Of a DNA stretch of 64,000 bases, positions 34,938 to 44,365 are shown piece after piece. Made by a program: the position numbers and the translations under genes. How positions within the stretch are numbered: position 1 is the stretch's first letter; every line of letters begins with the position of its first letter. The stretch lies in NCBI GenBank assembly GCA_033127725.1, contig AP026798.1:2170001-2234000 (forward strand). Reading direction: 5' to 3'. The notes under the pieces were generated by a model, which had not been told where the DNA came from, made no database searches, and saw nothing but the letters and a program-made list of their open reading frames with translations. The DNA comes from Bombiscardovia nodaiensis (GTDB lineage Bacteria; Actinomycetota; Actinomycetes; Actinomycetales; Bifidobacteriaceae).

Positions 34938-36446
34938 TTAGGCCTGAGCCGACGCTTGACTCCGGTGCTTCCAGAGGCAGATGCCGCCAAAAACGACCAG
35001 CCACAAGAGCCCACAAATGGCGGAAGCGCGCGTATCTTCGGCCAAAAACAGGGAGCAATAGACGAAGACAAAGAAGGCAATCGCCAGGGCACCAGTCCAC
35101 TTGTAGGCAGGCATTAAGAAGCCGTCTGGCATGAAATCATCGCTCGCCCGGTAGCGCCGGTGGGTCAGGATCAACAAAATATATATGAAAATAATCACAG
35201 CGCTGGAAGCCGATGCAAAGAGCACAAAAGCCGACGAGAAGCCGGGCAGGAAGCGCAGAATAGGCGAGAGCAAGATAAACAAGCCCGAAACCACGATGGC
35301 GCGCGCCGGCACATGGCCCCGCTTAGAGATGACACTCAAGGAGCGCAGGGCCGGGGACTGGGCCGATTGGGCCAGCTGGAAGAGGTTGCGGCCAGCCGAA
35401 TACAAGAGCGAGTTTAAGGCCGAGGAAGCCGCCGTAATCACCACGAAGAAGACCAAGGCCGCCGCCCAGTCCAAGCCCGCGTAGCGGAAGACCATGACGA
35501 ACGGGGAGGCAAAGGTGCCGTCAGCCTTGGGCTTAAAAGTCCGCCAGGGCACAATCAGCATAATGGCCACCAGGGCGCCCACGTAGAAAATCAGCACGCG
35601 CACAATAATTTCGTTGATGGCCTTGGGCAGGACCTTGCGGGGATTTTGCGTCTCCGAGACCGTGACGCCCACAAACTCAATCATCTCGTAGGCGAAGAAG
35701 ACCATCTGGAAGCTCATGAAGAAGGAGAGCCAACCGTTCGGGGCCAGGGAGAAACCGTTCACAATGTTGCTGATGCTCGCATGACCGGCCGGGGAAGCGG
35801 GCTCCGAGCCCGACATGTGGACCGCCGGATAGTGGAAGTTGACCGCCACCATCACTAGGGCCGTCACAATCATGGCCACAATCAGCGTGATCTTAATCAT
35901 GGAGAACCAGAACTCGGCCTCACCAAAGACCTTCACCGCGATTAAGTTAATCGCCACCATAGCCAGGAGGAAAGCCAGCTCAATCGGGAACCGCCAGGCC
36001 GACAAGTCAATGCCGAAGGTGTTGAAGAAAGTGACGAAATAGGTGCCCACAGCGGTCAGCTCGGACATGCCAATCAGGATGAGCACAATCCAATAGGACC
36101 AGCCGGCGAACGCGCCCCAGCCCTTGCCCAGGTAGCGCGAAATGAAAGCGATAAAGGTGTGCTCGTTGGGATTGGAGTACATGAGCTCGCCGATAGCGCG
36201 CATGAGGAGGAACATGATAATGCCCACGGCAATATAGACGAAGACGATCGAGGGGCCGGTCAGCGCAATCGACTTGCCCGAGCCCAGGAAGAGGCCGGTG
36301 CCAATCGTGCCGCCGATGGCGATGAACTGCACATGGCGCTTGCTCAGGCCGCGCTCCATCTGGTTCGCCGAAGCGGCCTGCTCGCTCGAAGGCTGAGTAG
36401 AGCGCTGGGCAGGGTCCTGTTGCTTGTCATGTTCCGAATTTCGCAT
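34938..36446 (-). CDS. Amino-acid permease (APC superfamily)
   Basis: This 502-residue 12-helix H+-coupled amino-acid transporter belongs to the AAT group (AroP/ProY/CycA-like). The N-terminal 38 residues are polar, then GLSKRHVQFIAIGGTIGTGLFLGSG gives helix 1 with the conserved G-T-G substrate loop, and PNEHTFIAFISRYLGKGWGAFAGWSYW follows. NPRKVLPKAINEIIVRVLIFYVGAL is the mid-protein family signature. The specific substrate (for example alanine/serine/glycine or aromatic acids) cannot be fixed. The start at 36446 follows AAGGG. It diverges from a second APC permease, sharing a 316-bp promoter region. Confidence 0.9.
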   Translation of the reverse strand: MRNSEHDKQQDPAQRSTQPSSEQAASANQMERGLSKRHVQFIAIGGTIGTGLFLGSGKSIALTGPSIVFVYIAVGIIMFLLMRAIGELMYSNPNEHTFIAFISRYLGKGWGAFAGWSYWIVLILIGMSELTAVGTYFVTFFNTFGIDLSAWRFPIELAFLLAMVAINLIAVKVFGEAEFWFSMIKITLIVAMIVTALVMVAVNFHYPAVHMSGSEPASPAGHASISNIVNGFSLAPNGWLSFFMSFQMVFFAYEMIEFVGVTVSETQNPRKVLPKAINEIIVRVLIFYVGALVAIMLIVPWRTFKPKADGTFASPFVMVFRYAGLDWAAALVFFVVITAASSALNSLLYSAGRNLFQLAQSAQSPALRSLSVISKRGHVPARAIVVSGLFILLSPILRFLPGFSSAFVLFASASSAVIIFIYILLILTHRRYRASDDFMPDGFLMPAYKWTGALAIAFFVFVYCSLFLAEDTRASAICGLLWLVVFGGICLWKHRSQASAQA

Positions 36447-36762
36447 AGGCCCTTATCGTAGTCCAAAGCCTGGGACGAGGGCGAGAAGTTGGGCGAAATG
36501 GCTCCCCCGCGGCTACTGCGGCATAGCTTTGCGCAGGTTTGCGGCGGAGAGAGGGCGGGAGGTATCGAGGAGGCCTCGGGGGCGAGGCTTCCACAGAGTG
36601 AGACGGGGGAAACGCGGCGGGTGAGGCTGCCGGTAGACTCATAGATAACTTCACTGCGAGCCCAAAAGGTGGGAAGAGCGGGGTCAAGTCACTTCCGCGC
36701 GAACAGCGAACTACTAGGCGGACTACAGGACCAGAGCGACGGGAATAAGGAAAGAAGGCATC
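36447..36762. other. Divergent promoter region of two APC permeases
   Basis: The 316 bp are G/A-rich with one clear inverted repeat, GCCTCG (36573-36578) with CGAGGC (36583-36588). No gene, riboswitch core or T-box pattern is seen. Confidence 0.4.
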
Positions 36763-38280
36763 ATGAGCCGGAACGATGCCAAAACAAGCGCGGCAGACCC
36801 GACGGATGCGGTCGACACGACGAACACAGCAGAGAAAATCAGCGAAGGCGGCGGGCTGAAACGAACCCTGAAAAACCGCCATATTCAGCTCATCTCACTG
36901 GGCGGCGCCATCGGAACCGGGCTCTTTTACGGGTCGAGCGAATCCATCAAACTAGCCGGGCCCGCCATTTTGCTGGCTTATCTGATTGGCGGCGGGGCCA
37001 TTTTCATGATTGTGCGGGCCCTGAGCGAGATGAGCGTGGAAGATGCTCAGGCGGGCGCTTTCTCCTACTACGCCACCCGCTACTGGTCCAAGCGCGCGGG
37101 CTTCGTCTCCGGCTGGAACTACTGGTTTAACTACATTCTGGTCTCCATGGTGGAGCTCTCCGTCGTGGGATCGTTCGTCAACTACTGGTTTCCCGGCATC
37201 CCCGCCTGGCTTTCGGCCGCCGCCTTCCTCCTTATTATTACTGCCACGAATTTGATGGGCGTGGCCCAGTTTGGCGAATTCGAGTTCTGGTTCGCCATTA
37301 TTAAAATTGCCGCCATTATCGCCATGATTCTCGGCGGGGCGGCCGTCGTCATCATGGGGCTTCCTGGGGCCGGCGGGGCGCGGGCCTCTTTCGCCAACTG
37401 GTTCAACGACGGCGGGCTCATGCCCACCGGGCTCTTGCGCCAGGGCTCCGACGGGCAGTGGACGGGCCTGCTGATGGCGCTGACCGTGGTCATGTTCTCC
37501 TTCGGGGGCACCGAGCTGGTCGGCATTACCGCCGGGGAGACCGCGGAGCCGCGCAAGACCATTCCGCGCGCCACGAACGACATTATTTGGCGAATTTTAG
37601 TTTTTTATATCGGCGCTCTCGGCATCATTATGGCCGTGGTGCCCTGGCGGCAGATTGGGCAGCCGGACGCGCACGGGGTGGTCACGAGCCCATTTGTGCA
37701 GATTTTCGACTCGGTTGGCGTGCACGCGGCCGCCGGCATCCTGAACTTTGTGTGCCTGACCGCCGTGATGAGCGTGTACAACTCTGCCCTCTACTCCAAC
37801 TCACGGATGCTCTACTCCCTGGCCCAGCAGGGCAACGCGCCCCGCTACTTGGCCCGGGTTTCGCGCGGCGGCGTGCCTTACGCGGGGGTGCTCACTTCGG
37901 CTGCCATCACCGTAATTGCCGTGGTAGTGGTGTTCCTGTGGCCGCAGTTCGCCTTTAACTACTTGATGAGCGTGGCCACGATTGCCGCGCTGATTAACTG
38001 GACCATCATCATGATTACCGAGATGAAGTTCCGCAGGGCCGTGGCCTCCGGGCAGGGGCCTCAAGCGCTAGCGGGCAAACGCGGGCAGGCAGCGCTCAAC
38101 ACCATCCAATTCAAGCTCCCCTTCTGGCAGGTCACGCCCTGGGTAATCCTAGCCTTCATGGCGCTCGTAGTAGTGCTCATGTTCTTCTCCCCCACCTACC
38201 GCGTGGCCCTCATCATAGGCCCCATCTGGCTCGCCATCCTCCTCCTCGCCTACCAACTCACCTCCCGCCGCCGCAGCTAA
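36763..38280 (+). CDS. Amino-acid permease (APC superfamily), paralogue of its divergent neighbour
   Basis: This 505-residue 12-helix transporter has a start at 36763 with AAGAAGG upstream. The N-terminal 30 residues are polar, then KNRHIQLISLGGAIGTGLFYGSSE has the G-x-G-x-G helix-1 loop. EDAQAGAFSYYATRYWSKRAGFVSGWNYWFNYIL and ETAEPRKTIPRATNDIIWRILVFYIGAL follow, the latter the family signature. It is closer to GabP/ProY/AnsP-like permeases than to the LysP pair further right. The sequence ends in RRRS. The stop is followed by a repeat-rich region. Substrate unknown. Confidence 0.9.
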   Translation: MSRNDAKTSAADPTDAVDTTNTAEKISEGGGLKRTLKNRHIQLISLGGAIGTGLFYGSSESIKLAGPAILLAYLIGGGAIFMIVRALSEMSVEDAQAGAFSYYATRYWSKRAGFVSGWNYWFNYILVSMVELSVVGSFVNYWFPGIPAWLSAAAFLLIITATNLMGVAQFGEFEFWFAIIKIAAIIAMILGGAAVVIMGLPGAGGARASFANWFNDGGLMPTGLLRQGSDGQWTGLLMALTVVMFSFGGTELVGITAGETAEPRKTIPRATNDIIWRILVFYIGALGIIMAVVPWRQIGQPDAHGVVTSPFVQIFDSVGVHAAAGILNFVCLTAVMSVYNSALYSNSRMLYSLAQQGNAPRYLARVSRGGVPYAGVLTSAAITVIAVVVVFLWPQFAFNYLMSVATIAALINWTIIMITEMKFRRAVASGQGPQALAGKRGQAALNTIQFKLPFWQVTPWVILAFMALVVVLMFFSPTYRVALIIGPIWLAILLLAYQLTSRRRS

Positions 38281-38291
38281 CCGCCCTAAAG

Positions 38292-38389
38292 TTATCGGCC
38301 ACATAACGGCCAATTAAAGACACTTATCGGCCAGTTAATGACACTTATCGGCCAGTTAATGACACTTTGGCCGATAAAGTGGCCGATAA
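38292..38389. repeat. Direct and inverted copies of TTATCGGCCA
   Basis: Three forward copies of TTATCGGCCA lie at 38292-38301, 38324-38333 and 38345-38354, and two reverse copies (TGGCCGATAA) at 38368-38377 and 38380-38389. A degenerate forward copy lies at 38303-38312. The middle copies repeat with a 21-bp period. Below them are a run of ten Ts (38418-38427) and a 9-bp inverted repeat CGCAGAATT (38439-38447 with 38464-38472). The region lies between convergent genes, so it is not an ordinary promoter. Confidence 0.75.
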
Positions 38390-38682
38390 AATCTGCGAAG
38401 GAACTGGCTAGAATCTCTTTTTTTTTTCTCATAATAAACGCAGAATTGGAAACAGAAACACAGAATTCTGCGAAAAATCTTTGATTCTGATATGTGTTTG
38501 GTGATTTAGGCGGGTTCAAGGCTCGGCATCTGCCCGGCACGAGCTGCTTGCTAGGCCGCCTGCGCGAACACTTGCGGCTACCAATGCGGCTATTATTACG
38601 ATTCAGCCGCCGTCAGCATTGGCCCGGACGGCAGCTGGCAGCGGCTGAATCAGAAACTCTTGATACGCAATCCCTCGAAAAT

Positions 38683-39639
38683 TTACTGTGCAGAGCCTTC
38701 CTGGGCATCACGCTGGAGGGCGGCGAGGAGTTGGTGGTCGCGGGACTTGATGATGTCTTGGCCCGCGCTGCCCTGCCAGGAGTAGAAGCCCTGGCCGGAC
38801 TTGGCACCGAGCTCGCCCGCCTCCACCTTCTTGCGCAAGAGCTCAGATTTGCCGGTCGAGTTGTCCAAATCGGCGGGCAGGTAGGAAGAAATCGCATAGA
38901 AGATGTCGAGACCACCCAAGTCGGCACTCGCCATCGGGCCCAAGATAGACCAGCGGCGGCCGAGCGAATACTTAACCACATCGTCAACAGCCTCTGGGCT
39001 GGCGATGCCGCGGTCAACAATGTTGAAGCACTCGCGCATCACTGCCGCCTGAATGCGGTTGCCCACAAAGCCCGGAGCCTCCACCTTCAGCGGCACCGCG
39101 TGCTTGCCAATCTTGTTCATCAGCGCCACCGTGGCCTCAACCGTCTCTTGGCTGGTCTGCTTGCCCGGTACTACCTCCACCAGGGGCATGAGCTGGGCTG
39201 GATTGTAGAAGTGAGCCACTACGAAGCGCGCGGGATTCTTGAGGCCTGCTGCAATAGTTGTGGGACTCAGGCCCGACGTGTTGGTCGCCAAAATCGCCTC
39301 GTCGGACACGATAGACTCCACCTGCGCCCACACCCGGTGCTTCAAATCCAAGTCCTCCAAAATCGACTCGATAACAAAATCCACATCTTTGAAGGCCTCG
39401 TAATCGGTGGTGGCTTCGATACGGGCCAAGACAGCAGCGCGCTGGTCGGCAGGAACCAGCCCCGCCTCGATGAAGGTGTCCAGGTCGTGCTCAATCAGGG
39501 AAATACCGCGATCCAAAGCCTTCTGGTCGTTGTCAACCAGCACCACCGGGTAGCCATTCATAGCGAACTGCAAGGCCGTGGCGTGGCCCATCGTACCGGC
39601 ACCAATATTGCCGATGCGCTTGATATTGTCAACGTTCAT
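38683..39639 (-). CDS. 3-hydroxyacyl-CoA dehydrogenase / L-gulonate dehydrogenase-like protein
   Basis: This 318-residue NAD-dependent HAD-fold dehydrogenase is read from an ATG at 39639 after AAAGGAGACGG. The Rossmann loop is IGNIGAGTMGHATALQ with VVLVDND after it; the acidic end of strand two fits NAD. The catalytic site has ATNTSGLSP, AHFYNPAQLMPLVEVV (His and Glu) and the C-terminal domain KVEAPGFVGNRIQAA. Both the 3-hydroxybutyryl-CoA and L-gulonate/carnitine dehydrogenase types share these. It lies 84 bp downstream of the arabinofuranosidase gene in the same direction, which favours a role with sugar acids or secreted products over fatty-acid oxidation, but only by position. Confidence 0.85.
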   Translation of the reverse strand: MNVDNIKRIGNIGAGTMGHATALQFAMNGYPVVLVDNDQKALDRGISLIEHDLDTFIEAGLVPADQRAAVLARIEATTDYEAFKDVDFVIESILEDLDLKHRVWAQVESIVSDEAILATNTSGLSPTTIAAGLKNPARFVVAHFYNPAQLMPLVEVVPGKQTSQETVEATVALMNKIGKHAVPLKVEAPGFVGNRIQAAVMRECFNIVDRGIASPEAVDDVVKYSLGRRWSILGPMASADLGGLDIFYAISSYLPADLDNSTGKSELLRKKVEAGELGAKSGQGFYSWQGSAGQDIIKSRDHQLLAALQRDAQEGSAQ

Positions 39640-39723
39640 GTCCGTCTCCTTTGACCCGACCGCACCGAGCGGCGCGAAGTTACCACTAAGTATAGCTAGA
39701 ATCAGGCGAGAGCGGTATTCCCA

Positions 39724-42363
39724 TTATTTGAGAGCAGAACAATAGACGCGCAGACCATATATCTGAGCAACTTTGCCGCCCTCAGACTTAAAGGTAAAGC
39801 GAATACGCCCCTTTTGAGCCGCCTCAAGTAATCCTTGCGGCATTTCAACAGGATACCAAACTAGGTCTGAGGGCTGCTCGGTCTGCGGTTGCGCCGCAAA
39901 GGTGGCCAGCGTGCAGGCCTGAGCCGAGAACGAGAGCTGGTCAGCCGAAGCGTCCGAATCATGCTGGGATTCCAGCTCAGGGCACGGATCCGCAACCAGG
40001 CTAAAGGCCGCTGCCTGACCGGGCACTTGTTCGGCGAGGGCAGAGCTTGTCAGCAAGCTCAAATAGTAAGTACCAGGCTTGGAATCTACAGTCAATTCGT
40101 AGGAGAACCAGCCGGCGGGGCCAGCGTCGCGGAACGTACGGCCGCCCGCAATCAGAGACCGAGAATTGGCTGATGCCTTGAGTTTTTTGGCGCGCTCAAT
40201 ATTATTGCCCTGGTCGGGAGTGACCGAATCAAGAATGCGCATATCGCAATGCGCCGCTGCGTCTTGTCCTGCGGCACCCTGAGCAGCGGCCAAGCCAGTG
40301 TTTGCAGGCTCAACCAGGTCAAGATAGACGGCGTACACACTGCGGTGGAGCTTGGAATACGGCAGGAGGAGCATCTTTCTAGCCTTGCGAGCGCCGGGCT
40401 CATGACCGCTCTGACTGCCCAGGCTCGCGGGGGACGCCTCAGACTGGGCCGACACAGCCGAAGGCGTGGTTTCGAGCTCGAAGGCGAAGGGCAGCGAAGG
40501 GTCCGTCGGGTTTACTGGCTGAATCCACCGCGGCAAGTCCTCCAACCAGTCCTGGGCGCTCATACCCTGGGGCAGTTGGATGCGAGCGCGCCGGGCCGCC
40601 CGTGCATCGTATTTGCCCACGCGCACCAAAATCCCACCGTACGAGTAGTTGGAAGCGCTGTCGGTAGGGCTTAAAACGCCGGCCAGGAGCGCCGGACCGT
40701 AGGCAAAAGCCACCCAGTTCGGGTTGTCAGGAGCGGGCAGGGCGCGCAAACGTGGCGGCAACCGGTAGGCAATATTCGTTCCCGGGCCGACCGGCAGCTC
40801 TAGCCAGCCCTGCTGATTTGGCTCTATTGCAAGCTTTTTACCGTTGACCAGGAGCCGAGCGGCGCTTGCTTGAGCCCAGTCTGGCAAGCGCAGGCGCAAG
40901 AGGGCCTGCCGCTTTTCGCCCGCCTGCGCGGACTCAGTATCGCCGTCGAGCGCTTCCACAGTAAACGTCACTTCCGGGTTTTGCGGCAGGTGGGCTTCCT
41001 GGTGAATTCGCAGGCCGTGGGCCTCGTCCGCAAGATCTGAGCTGACAAACTGGTTGGCATAAACGCCGCTCTTATCGGTAAAGTAGGCCGAATCGCCCAA
41101 CTTGGCGAAGTTCTCAATACCCGTCCCCTGGCAGCACCAAAACTCGCCGTAGGGGGTGCCAAAAACCTTGGGATACCCGGCTTGCATGGGCTGGAAGTAA
41201 GTGGTCATGCCCGTGCACGGGTCCTGGGAGGCGAGAATGGCGTTGGTGAAAGTCCACTCGTAAAAGTCCGCGTACTTGACTTCGCCGGTCAACTCCAGCA
41301 AGAGTCGTGTGAGCTTGAGCATGTTGTGCGCGTTGCAGGTCTCGCAGGTGGAGTTGTTGTTGTAGCCACCGTCCGCATTACCGTTCGTGGTAGCGTCCTG
41401 CCAGAGCTCGCCGGGCTGGTGGAAGTGCTCGGCCTGGGAGTTGCTGCCCGTGGCGTAGGTGTGCTGGGCTACTACCATATCCCAAAAGTTGCGCGCGGCC
41501 TGGAAATAGCAGTCGTCTTGACTACGCCGACCCAGGAGCGCATAGCGGGTCAGGGCGCCGATGACCTTGGGAATCGTGGCATTCGCGTGCAGACCGGGCA
41601 GGCAGTCCCCGCCCGCAGCCAGTTGGCGGAAGAGCGTGTCTTCGTCAAAGAGCTGGGCTGCCTTGAGATGATTGGGATTGCCGGTCAGGGCGTAGAGGCG
41701 GTAGAGGGCCTCGTTCATGCCGCCGTATTCGATGGCGAGCATGTCCACATCCGCATGGGCTTGCTGCCAGCGGACCACAAAATCAGCGAAATCGCCCGCA
41801 GCCGCGAGCGCCGTCTGCGCCAGGTCATCCTCCCCGCAGGCAGCCGCACAGTCGTGGGCATCGATGAGGCCCTGCACGAGCTTGTGAAGGTTGTAAAAGG
41901 GGACGATAAGGCCATCTTTGCCGCCTGGCAGCGCGTCGACGCGGAAAGCAGGCAGGAAACCCGCGTTGGCTGGATCCTGGCTAGCGTAGGCTTCTTGCGC
42001 CTGACGCAGGCCCACCACGAGCTGGCGCTGAATGCTCGCCAGCTTTCGCCGCTGGTCCGCTCTAGCAAACGGACCGGTGAGCGCCTGCGAAATAGCCGAA
42101 AGATAGTGCCCTACAAAGTGACCGGTAAAGCGGGAAGGCTGGTCAGTGCCGTCGGGATTCGTGCGAGCGCTGTAGCCGCGCTCCCAGCCGCCATAATTCT
42201 TGAGCCCATGCGCCTCTAGGCCGCTCTGCACGCGGAATTCCACCAGTAGGCGGTCTGGATTGAACGAGAGCAAGTAGTCCAGCTCCAAAGCCGCAGCGTG
42301 GATCCAAGTCTCGTCGTGCACCTGTAAGTCAGACCTCTGCGCCGCTCGTAGCTCCTGTGCCAC
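39724..42363 (-). CDS. GH127-like beta-L-arabinofuranosidase
   Basis: This 879-residue enzyme likely releases L-arabinose from plant hydroxyproline-rich glycoproteins or arabinan-like oligosaccharides. It starts with GTG at 42363 and has no signal peptide, so it is cytoplasmic and acts on imported sugars. An (alpha/alpha)6 barrel shows as FTGHFVGHYLSAIS, YNLHKLVQGLIDAH and EYGGMNEALYRLYALTG. The Zn/Cys site of family GH127 is present: CETCNAHNMLKL (Glu and Cys ligands) and EFWCCQGTGIENFAKLGD, whose first Cys is the nucleophile by analogy with HypBA1. A roughly 250-residue beta-sandwich tail ends the protein. GH146 is the alternative family. The gene leads an operon with the dehydrogenase. Confidence 0.88.
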   Translation of the reverse strand: MAQELRAAQRSDLQVHDETWIHAAALELDYLLSFNPDRLLVEFRVQSGLEAHGLKNYGGWERGYSARTNPDGTDQPSRFTGHFVGHYLSAISQALTGPFARADQRRKLASIQRQLVVGLRQAQEAYASQDPANAGFLPAFRVDALPGGKDGLIVPFYNLHKLVQGLIDAHDCAAACGEDDLAQTALAAAGDFADFVVRWQQAHADVDMLAIEYGGMNEALYRLYALTGNPNHLKAAQLFDEDTLFRQLAAGGDCLPGLHANATIPKVIGALTRYALLGRRSQDDCYFQAARNFWDMVVAQHTYATGSNSQAEHFHQPGELWQDATTNGNADGGYNNNSTCETCNAHNMLKLTRLLLELTGEVKYADFYEWTFTNAILASQDPCTGMTTYFQPMQAGYPKVFGTPYGEFWCCQGTGIENFAKLGDSAYFTDKSGVYANQFVSSDLADEAHGLRIHQEAHLPQNPEVTFTVEALDGDTESAQAGEKRQALLRLRLPDWAQASAARLLVNGKKLAIEPNQQGWLELPVGPGTNIAYRLPPRLRALPAPDNPNWVAFAYGPALLAGVLSPTDSASNYSYGGILVRVGKYDARAARRARIQLPQGMSAQDWLEDLPRWIQPVNPTDPSLPFAFELETTPSAVSAQSEASPASLGSQSGHEPGARKARKMLLLPYSKLHRSVYAVYLDLVEPANTGLAAAQGAAGQDAAAHCDMRILDSVTPDQGNNIERAKKLKASANSRSLIAGGRTFRDAGPAGWFSYELTVDSKPGTYYLSLLTSSALAEQVPGQAAAFSLVADPCPELESQHDSDASADQLSFSAQACTLATFAAQPQTEQPSDLVWYPVEMPQGLLEAAQKGRIRFTFKSEGGKVAQIYGLRVYCSALK

Positions 42364-42517
42364 TCTTACCGCCCCTCGATCGATCTATCTAACAACAACA
42401 TTCTAGGAGGCAGGGCAGTCAGGAGCAGGCAGACCCGCAAAAGCCTGGAAACGCACGGGTTGAACGGCCGTAACACGAGCAGGCGAACCAGTAGTGTATA
42501 GTGTAATCCACATTACA
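42364..42517. promoter_or_regulatory. Divergent promoter region between GH127 and the lysine operon
   Basis: A TATAGT -10-like hexamer at 42497-42502 precedes the riboswitch, and a TGTAAT/ATTACA repeat lies at 42502-42507 and 42512-42517. I found no operator matching the LacI palindrome at 47303. Confidence 0.4.
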
Positions 42518-42692
42518 AGTCACAGAAGAGGTCGCTGAACTCATCAGTAACCAGGCGGAGGCAGAACGGTGCCCGCGAAACCTGGCGAAAGGGTGGTCAG
42601 CCGAAACGCTGAAGATGCCGGTCAGTCTTCGGAGTTGGGCCTGGACCTAACAGATCCAGGACTGTCGCAGCGGGTGCGCTGCGGAGCGCTAT
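42518..42692 (+). ncRNA. Lysine riboswitch (L box)
   Basis: The conserved L-box core appears in order: AGAGGTCGC at 42527-42535 with GAACTCATCAGTA after it, GGCGGAGG, then GCGAAAGGGTGGTCAGCCGAA, the AAAGG and GCCGAA loops of the consensus. Next are the GGACTGTC element and GGAGCGCTATGGA, which closes the aptamer. Paired arms such as CCTGGACC-type P3/P4 stems (for example CCTGGA/TCCAGG near 42640-42660) fit. It lies 120 bp before a lysine-permease-like gene, its expected target. Downstream GATGCT (42722-42727) can pair with AGCATC (42769-42774), followed by five Ts (42776-42780), a plausible terminator platform. Exact ends are estimated. Confidence 0.85.
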
Positions 42693-42814
42693 GGACGGTT
42701 TATGTGCTTACCTCAGCCAGTGATGCTTGGGCGTTTTGCAACTTCTGAGCAGGCAAGGGCTGGCGGGCAGCATCGTTTTTACGCTCCTTCTTACATATTG
42801 CAAGGAGGATGGGT

Positions 42815-44365
42815 ATGCCCCAGGAACACGGCAGAGCCAATTCAGCAACGGCCGCAGCAACGGCTACAGCTACGAATACGGCAAGTAGTAACAGCAGCGA
42901 AAGCAGCGGCTCAGGCGGCGTGCAACGCAATTTGAAGGCCCGGCATGTCTCGATGATTGCCCTCGGCGGCTGCATCGGCACCGGGCTGTTCATGACATCT
43001 GGCTCCACCATTGCCAAGGCTGGTCCGGGCGGCGGGCTCGTGGCCTACGCTGCTATGGGCATTATGGTCTACTTTTTGATGACCTCCCTGGGCGAGCTGG
43101 CCACCCACCTGCCCGTCTCCGGCTCCTTCGCCACCTACAATGCGCGATTCGTGGACCCTGCTCTGGGCTTCGCCATGGGCTGGAATTACTGGTTCAACTG
43201 GGCCATCACCGTGGCCGTCGACATCTCCACGGCCGCAATTTTGATTCAGTATTGGCTGCCCAGCACACCGGGCTGGATTTGGAGCCTGCTGGTCCTGGTC
43301 GTCATCTTCCTCATCAACGCCCTGACCGTTTCCACCTTCGGCGAGACTGAATTCTGGCTCTCCCTGATCAAGGTAATTACGGTAATCGTCTTCCTGGTCA
43401 TCGGTTTCGCCATGATTTTCGGCATCATGTTCCACCCGGCAGTAGGCCTGCAAAACTTCACCTACAAGGGCGGCCCGTTCGTAGGCGGCTTCCCCGCAAT
43501 TTTGTCGGTCTTCCTGATTGCTGGATTCTCCTTCCAAGGCACTGAGCTGGTCGGCGTCACTGCTGGCGAGTCTGACAACCCAGCAAAGGCCGTGCCCAAG
43601 GCCATCAACGAAGTGTTCTGGCGGATCCTGCTCTTCTACATTCTCTCGATTTTCGTCATCGCCGCACTGATTCCCTACACCTCCCCCAATCTGCTCTCGG
43701 CAGCTGACGGCAACATCGCCATGTCGCCCTTCACGCTCGTCTTCCAGCGGGCCGGCCTGGCGAGCGCAGCCAGCGTGATGAACGCCATCGTGCTCACCTC
43801 GGTGCTCTCGGCCGCCAACTCGGGCTCCTACGCTTCTACTCGTATGCTCTACGCGCTAGCCAAGGACCACTACGCGCCGCAGATTTTCGCCCGCACCACC
43901 AAGCACGGCATCCCCTTGGCTTCCCTCATTGCCACTACAGTTGTGGCTCTGGCCACCTTCACCACCTCAATTTTTGGTCAGCAAGTGTATATGTGGCTGG
44001 TCGCGGCATCCGGCCTGACCGGCTTCATTGCCTGGGTTGGCATCGCCCTGAGCCACTACCGCTTCCGCCGGGCCTTCGTCTTGCAGGGCCACCAGCTGAG
44101 CGAGCTCAAATATCACGCTAAGCTCTTCCCTCTTGGGCCCATTCTGGCGCTCATTCTGTGCGTAGTCGTCATCTGCGGGCAGAACATCGAGGCCTTCGTG
44201 CAGTGGAACTGGCAGGAAATTGGCGTGACGTATATGAGCGTGCCCCTTGTGCTTATCCTCTTCTTCGGCTATAAAATGAAGCATCATACTAAATTGATTC
44301 CACTGAAAGATATTGATGTTTCGGGTATAGAAGATAGGAACGAAGCCGATGAGCAAGGCAAGTAA
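42815..44365 (+). CDS. lysP: Lysine-specific permease-like APC transporter, first copy
   Basis: This 516-residue, 12-helix H+ symporter has an ATG at 42815 with AAGGAGG six bases upstream; an ATG two codons earlier falls too close. LysP-type signatures are IALGGCIGTGLFMTSGSTIAKAGPGG, TSLGELATHLPVSGSFATYN, GFAMGWNYWFNWAI and NPAKAVPKAINEVFWRILLFY. It follows the lysine riboswitch, so it is probably regulated by lysine. Substrate lysine is inferred from the riboswitch and the LysP-like sequence. It overlaps the second copy by 17 bases. The N-terminal Ala/Thr/Ser-rich 30 residues are variable. Confidence 0.88.
   Translation: MPQEHGRANSATAAATATATNTASSNSSESSGSGGVQRNLKARHVSMIALGGCIGTGLFMTSGSTIAKAGPGGGLVAYAAMGIMVYFLMTSLGELATHLPVSGSFATYNARFVDPALGFAMGWNYWFNWAITVAVDISTAAILIQYWLPSTPGWIWSLLVLVVIFLINALTVSTFGETEFWLSLIKVITVIVFLVIGFAMIFGIMFHPAVGLQNFTYKGGPFVGGFPAILSVFLIAGFSFQGTELVGVTAGESDNPAKAVPKAINEVFWRILLFYILSIFVIAALIPYTSPNLLSAADGNIAMSPFTLVFQRAGLASAASVMNAIVLTSVLSAANSGSYASTRMLYALAKDHYAPQIFARTTKHGIPLASLIATTVVALATFTTSIFGQQVYMWLVAASGLTGFIAWVGIALSHYRFRRAFVLQGHQLSELKYHAKLFPLGPILALILCVVVICGQNIEAFVQWNWQEIGVTYMSVPLVLILFFGYKMKHHTKLIPLKDIDVSGIEDRNEADEQGK

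Noticed and set aside
38292..38389. CRISPR array
   Set aside because: Units are only 10-21 bp, partly inverted, with no unique spacers and no cas genes.
38292..38540. 82-codon leftward frame with a repeated INWPISV peptide
   Set aside because: The repeat is explained by the 21-bp DNA repeat; no ribosome-binding site or homology was seen, so I do not call a gene.
38494..39654. 386-codon rightward reading frame
   Set aside because: It is antisense to the HAD dehydrogenase, whose motifs and ribosome-binding site are clear; GC-rich DNA gives long shadow frames.
41182..42219. 345-codon rightward reading frame inside GH127
   Set aside because: Antisense to the Zn/Cys motifs of GH127; no own motif or ribosome-binding site.
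42364..42517. Operator for the LacI regulator at GH127
   Set aside because: No copy of ATCGAACGTTCGAT or a close variant was found there.
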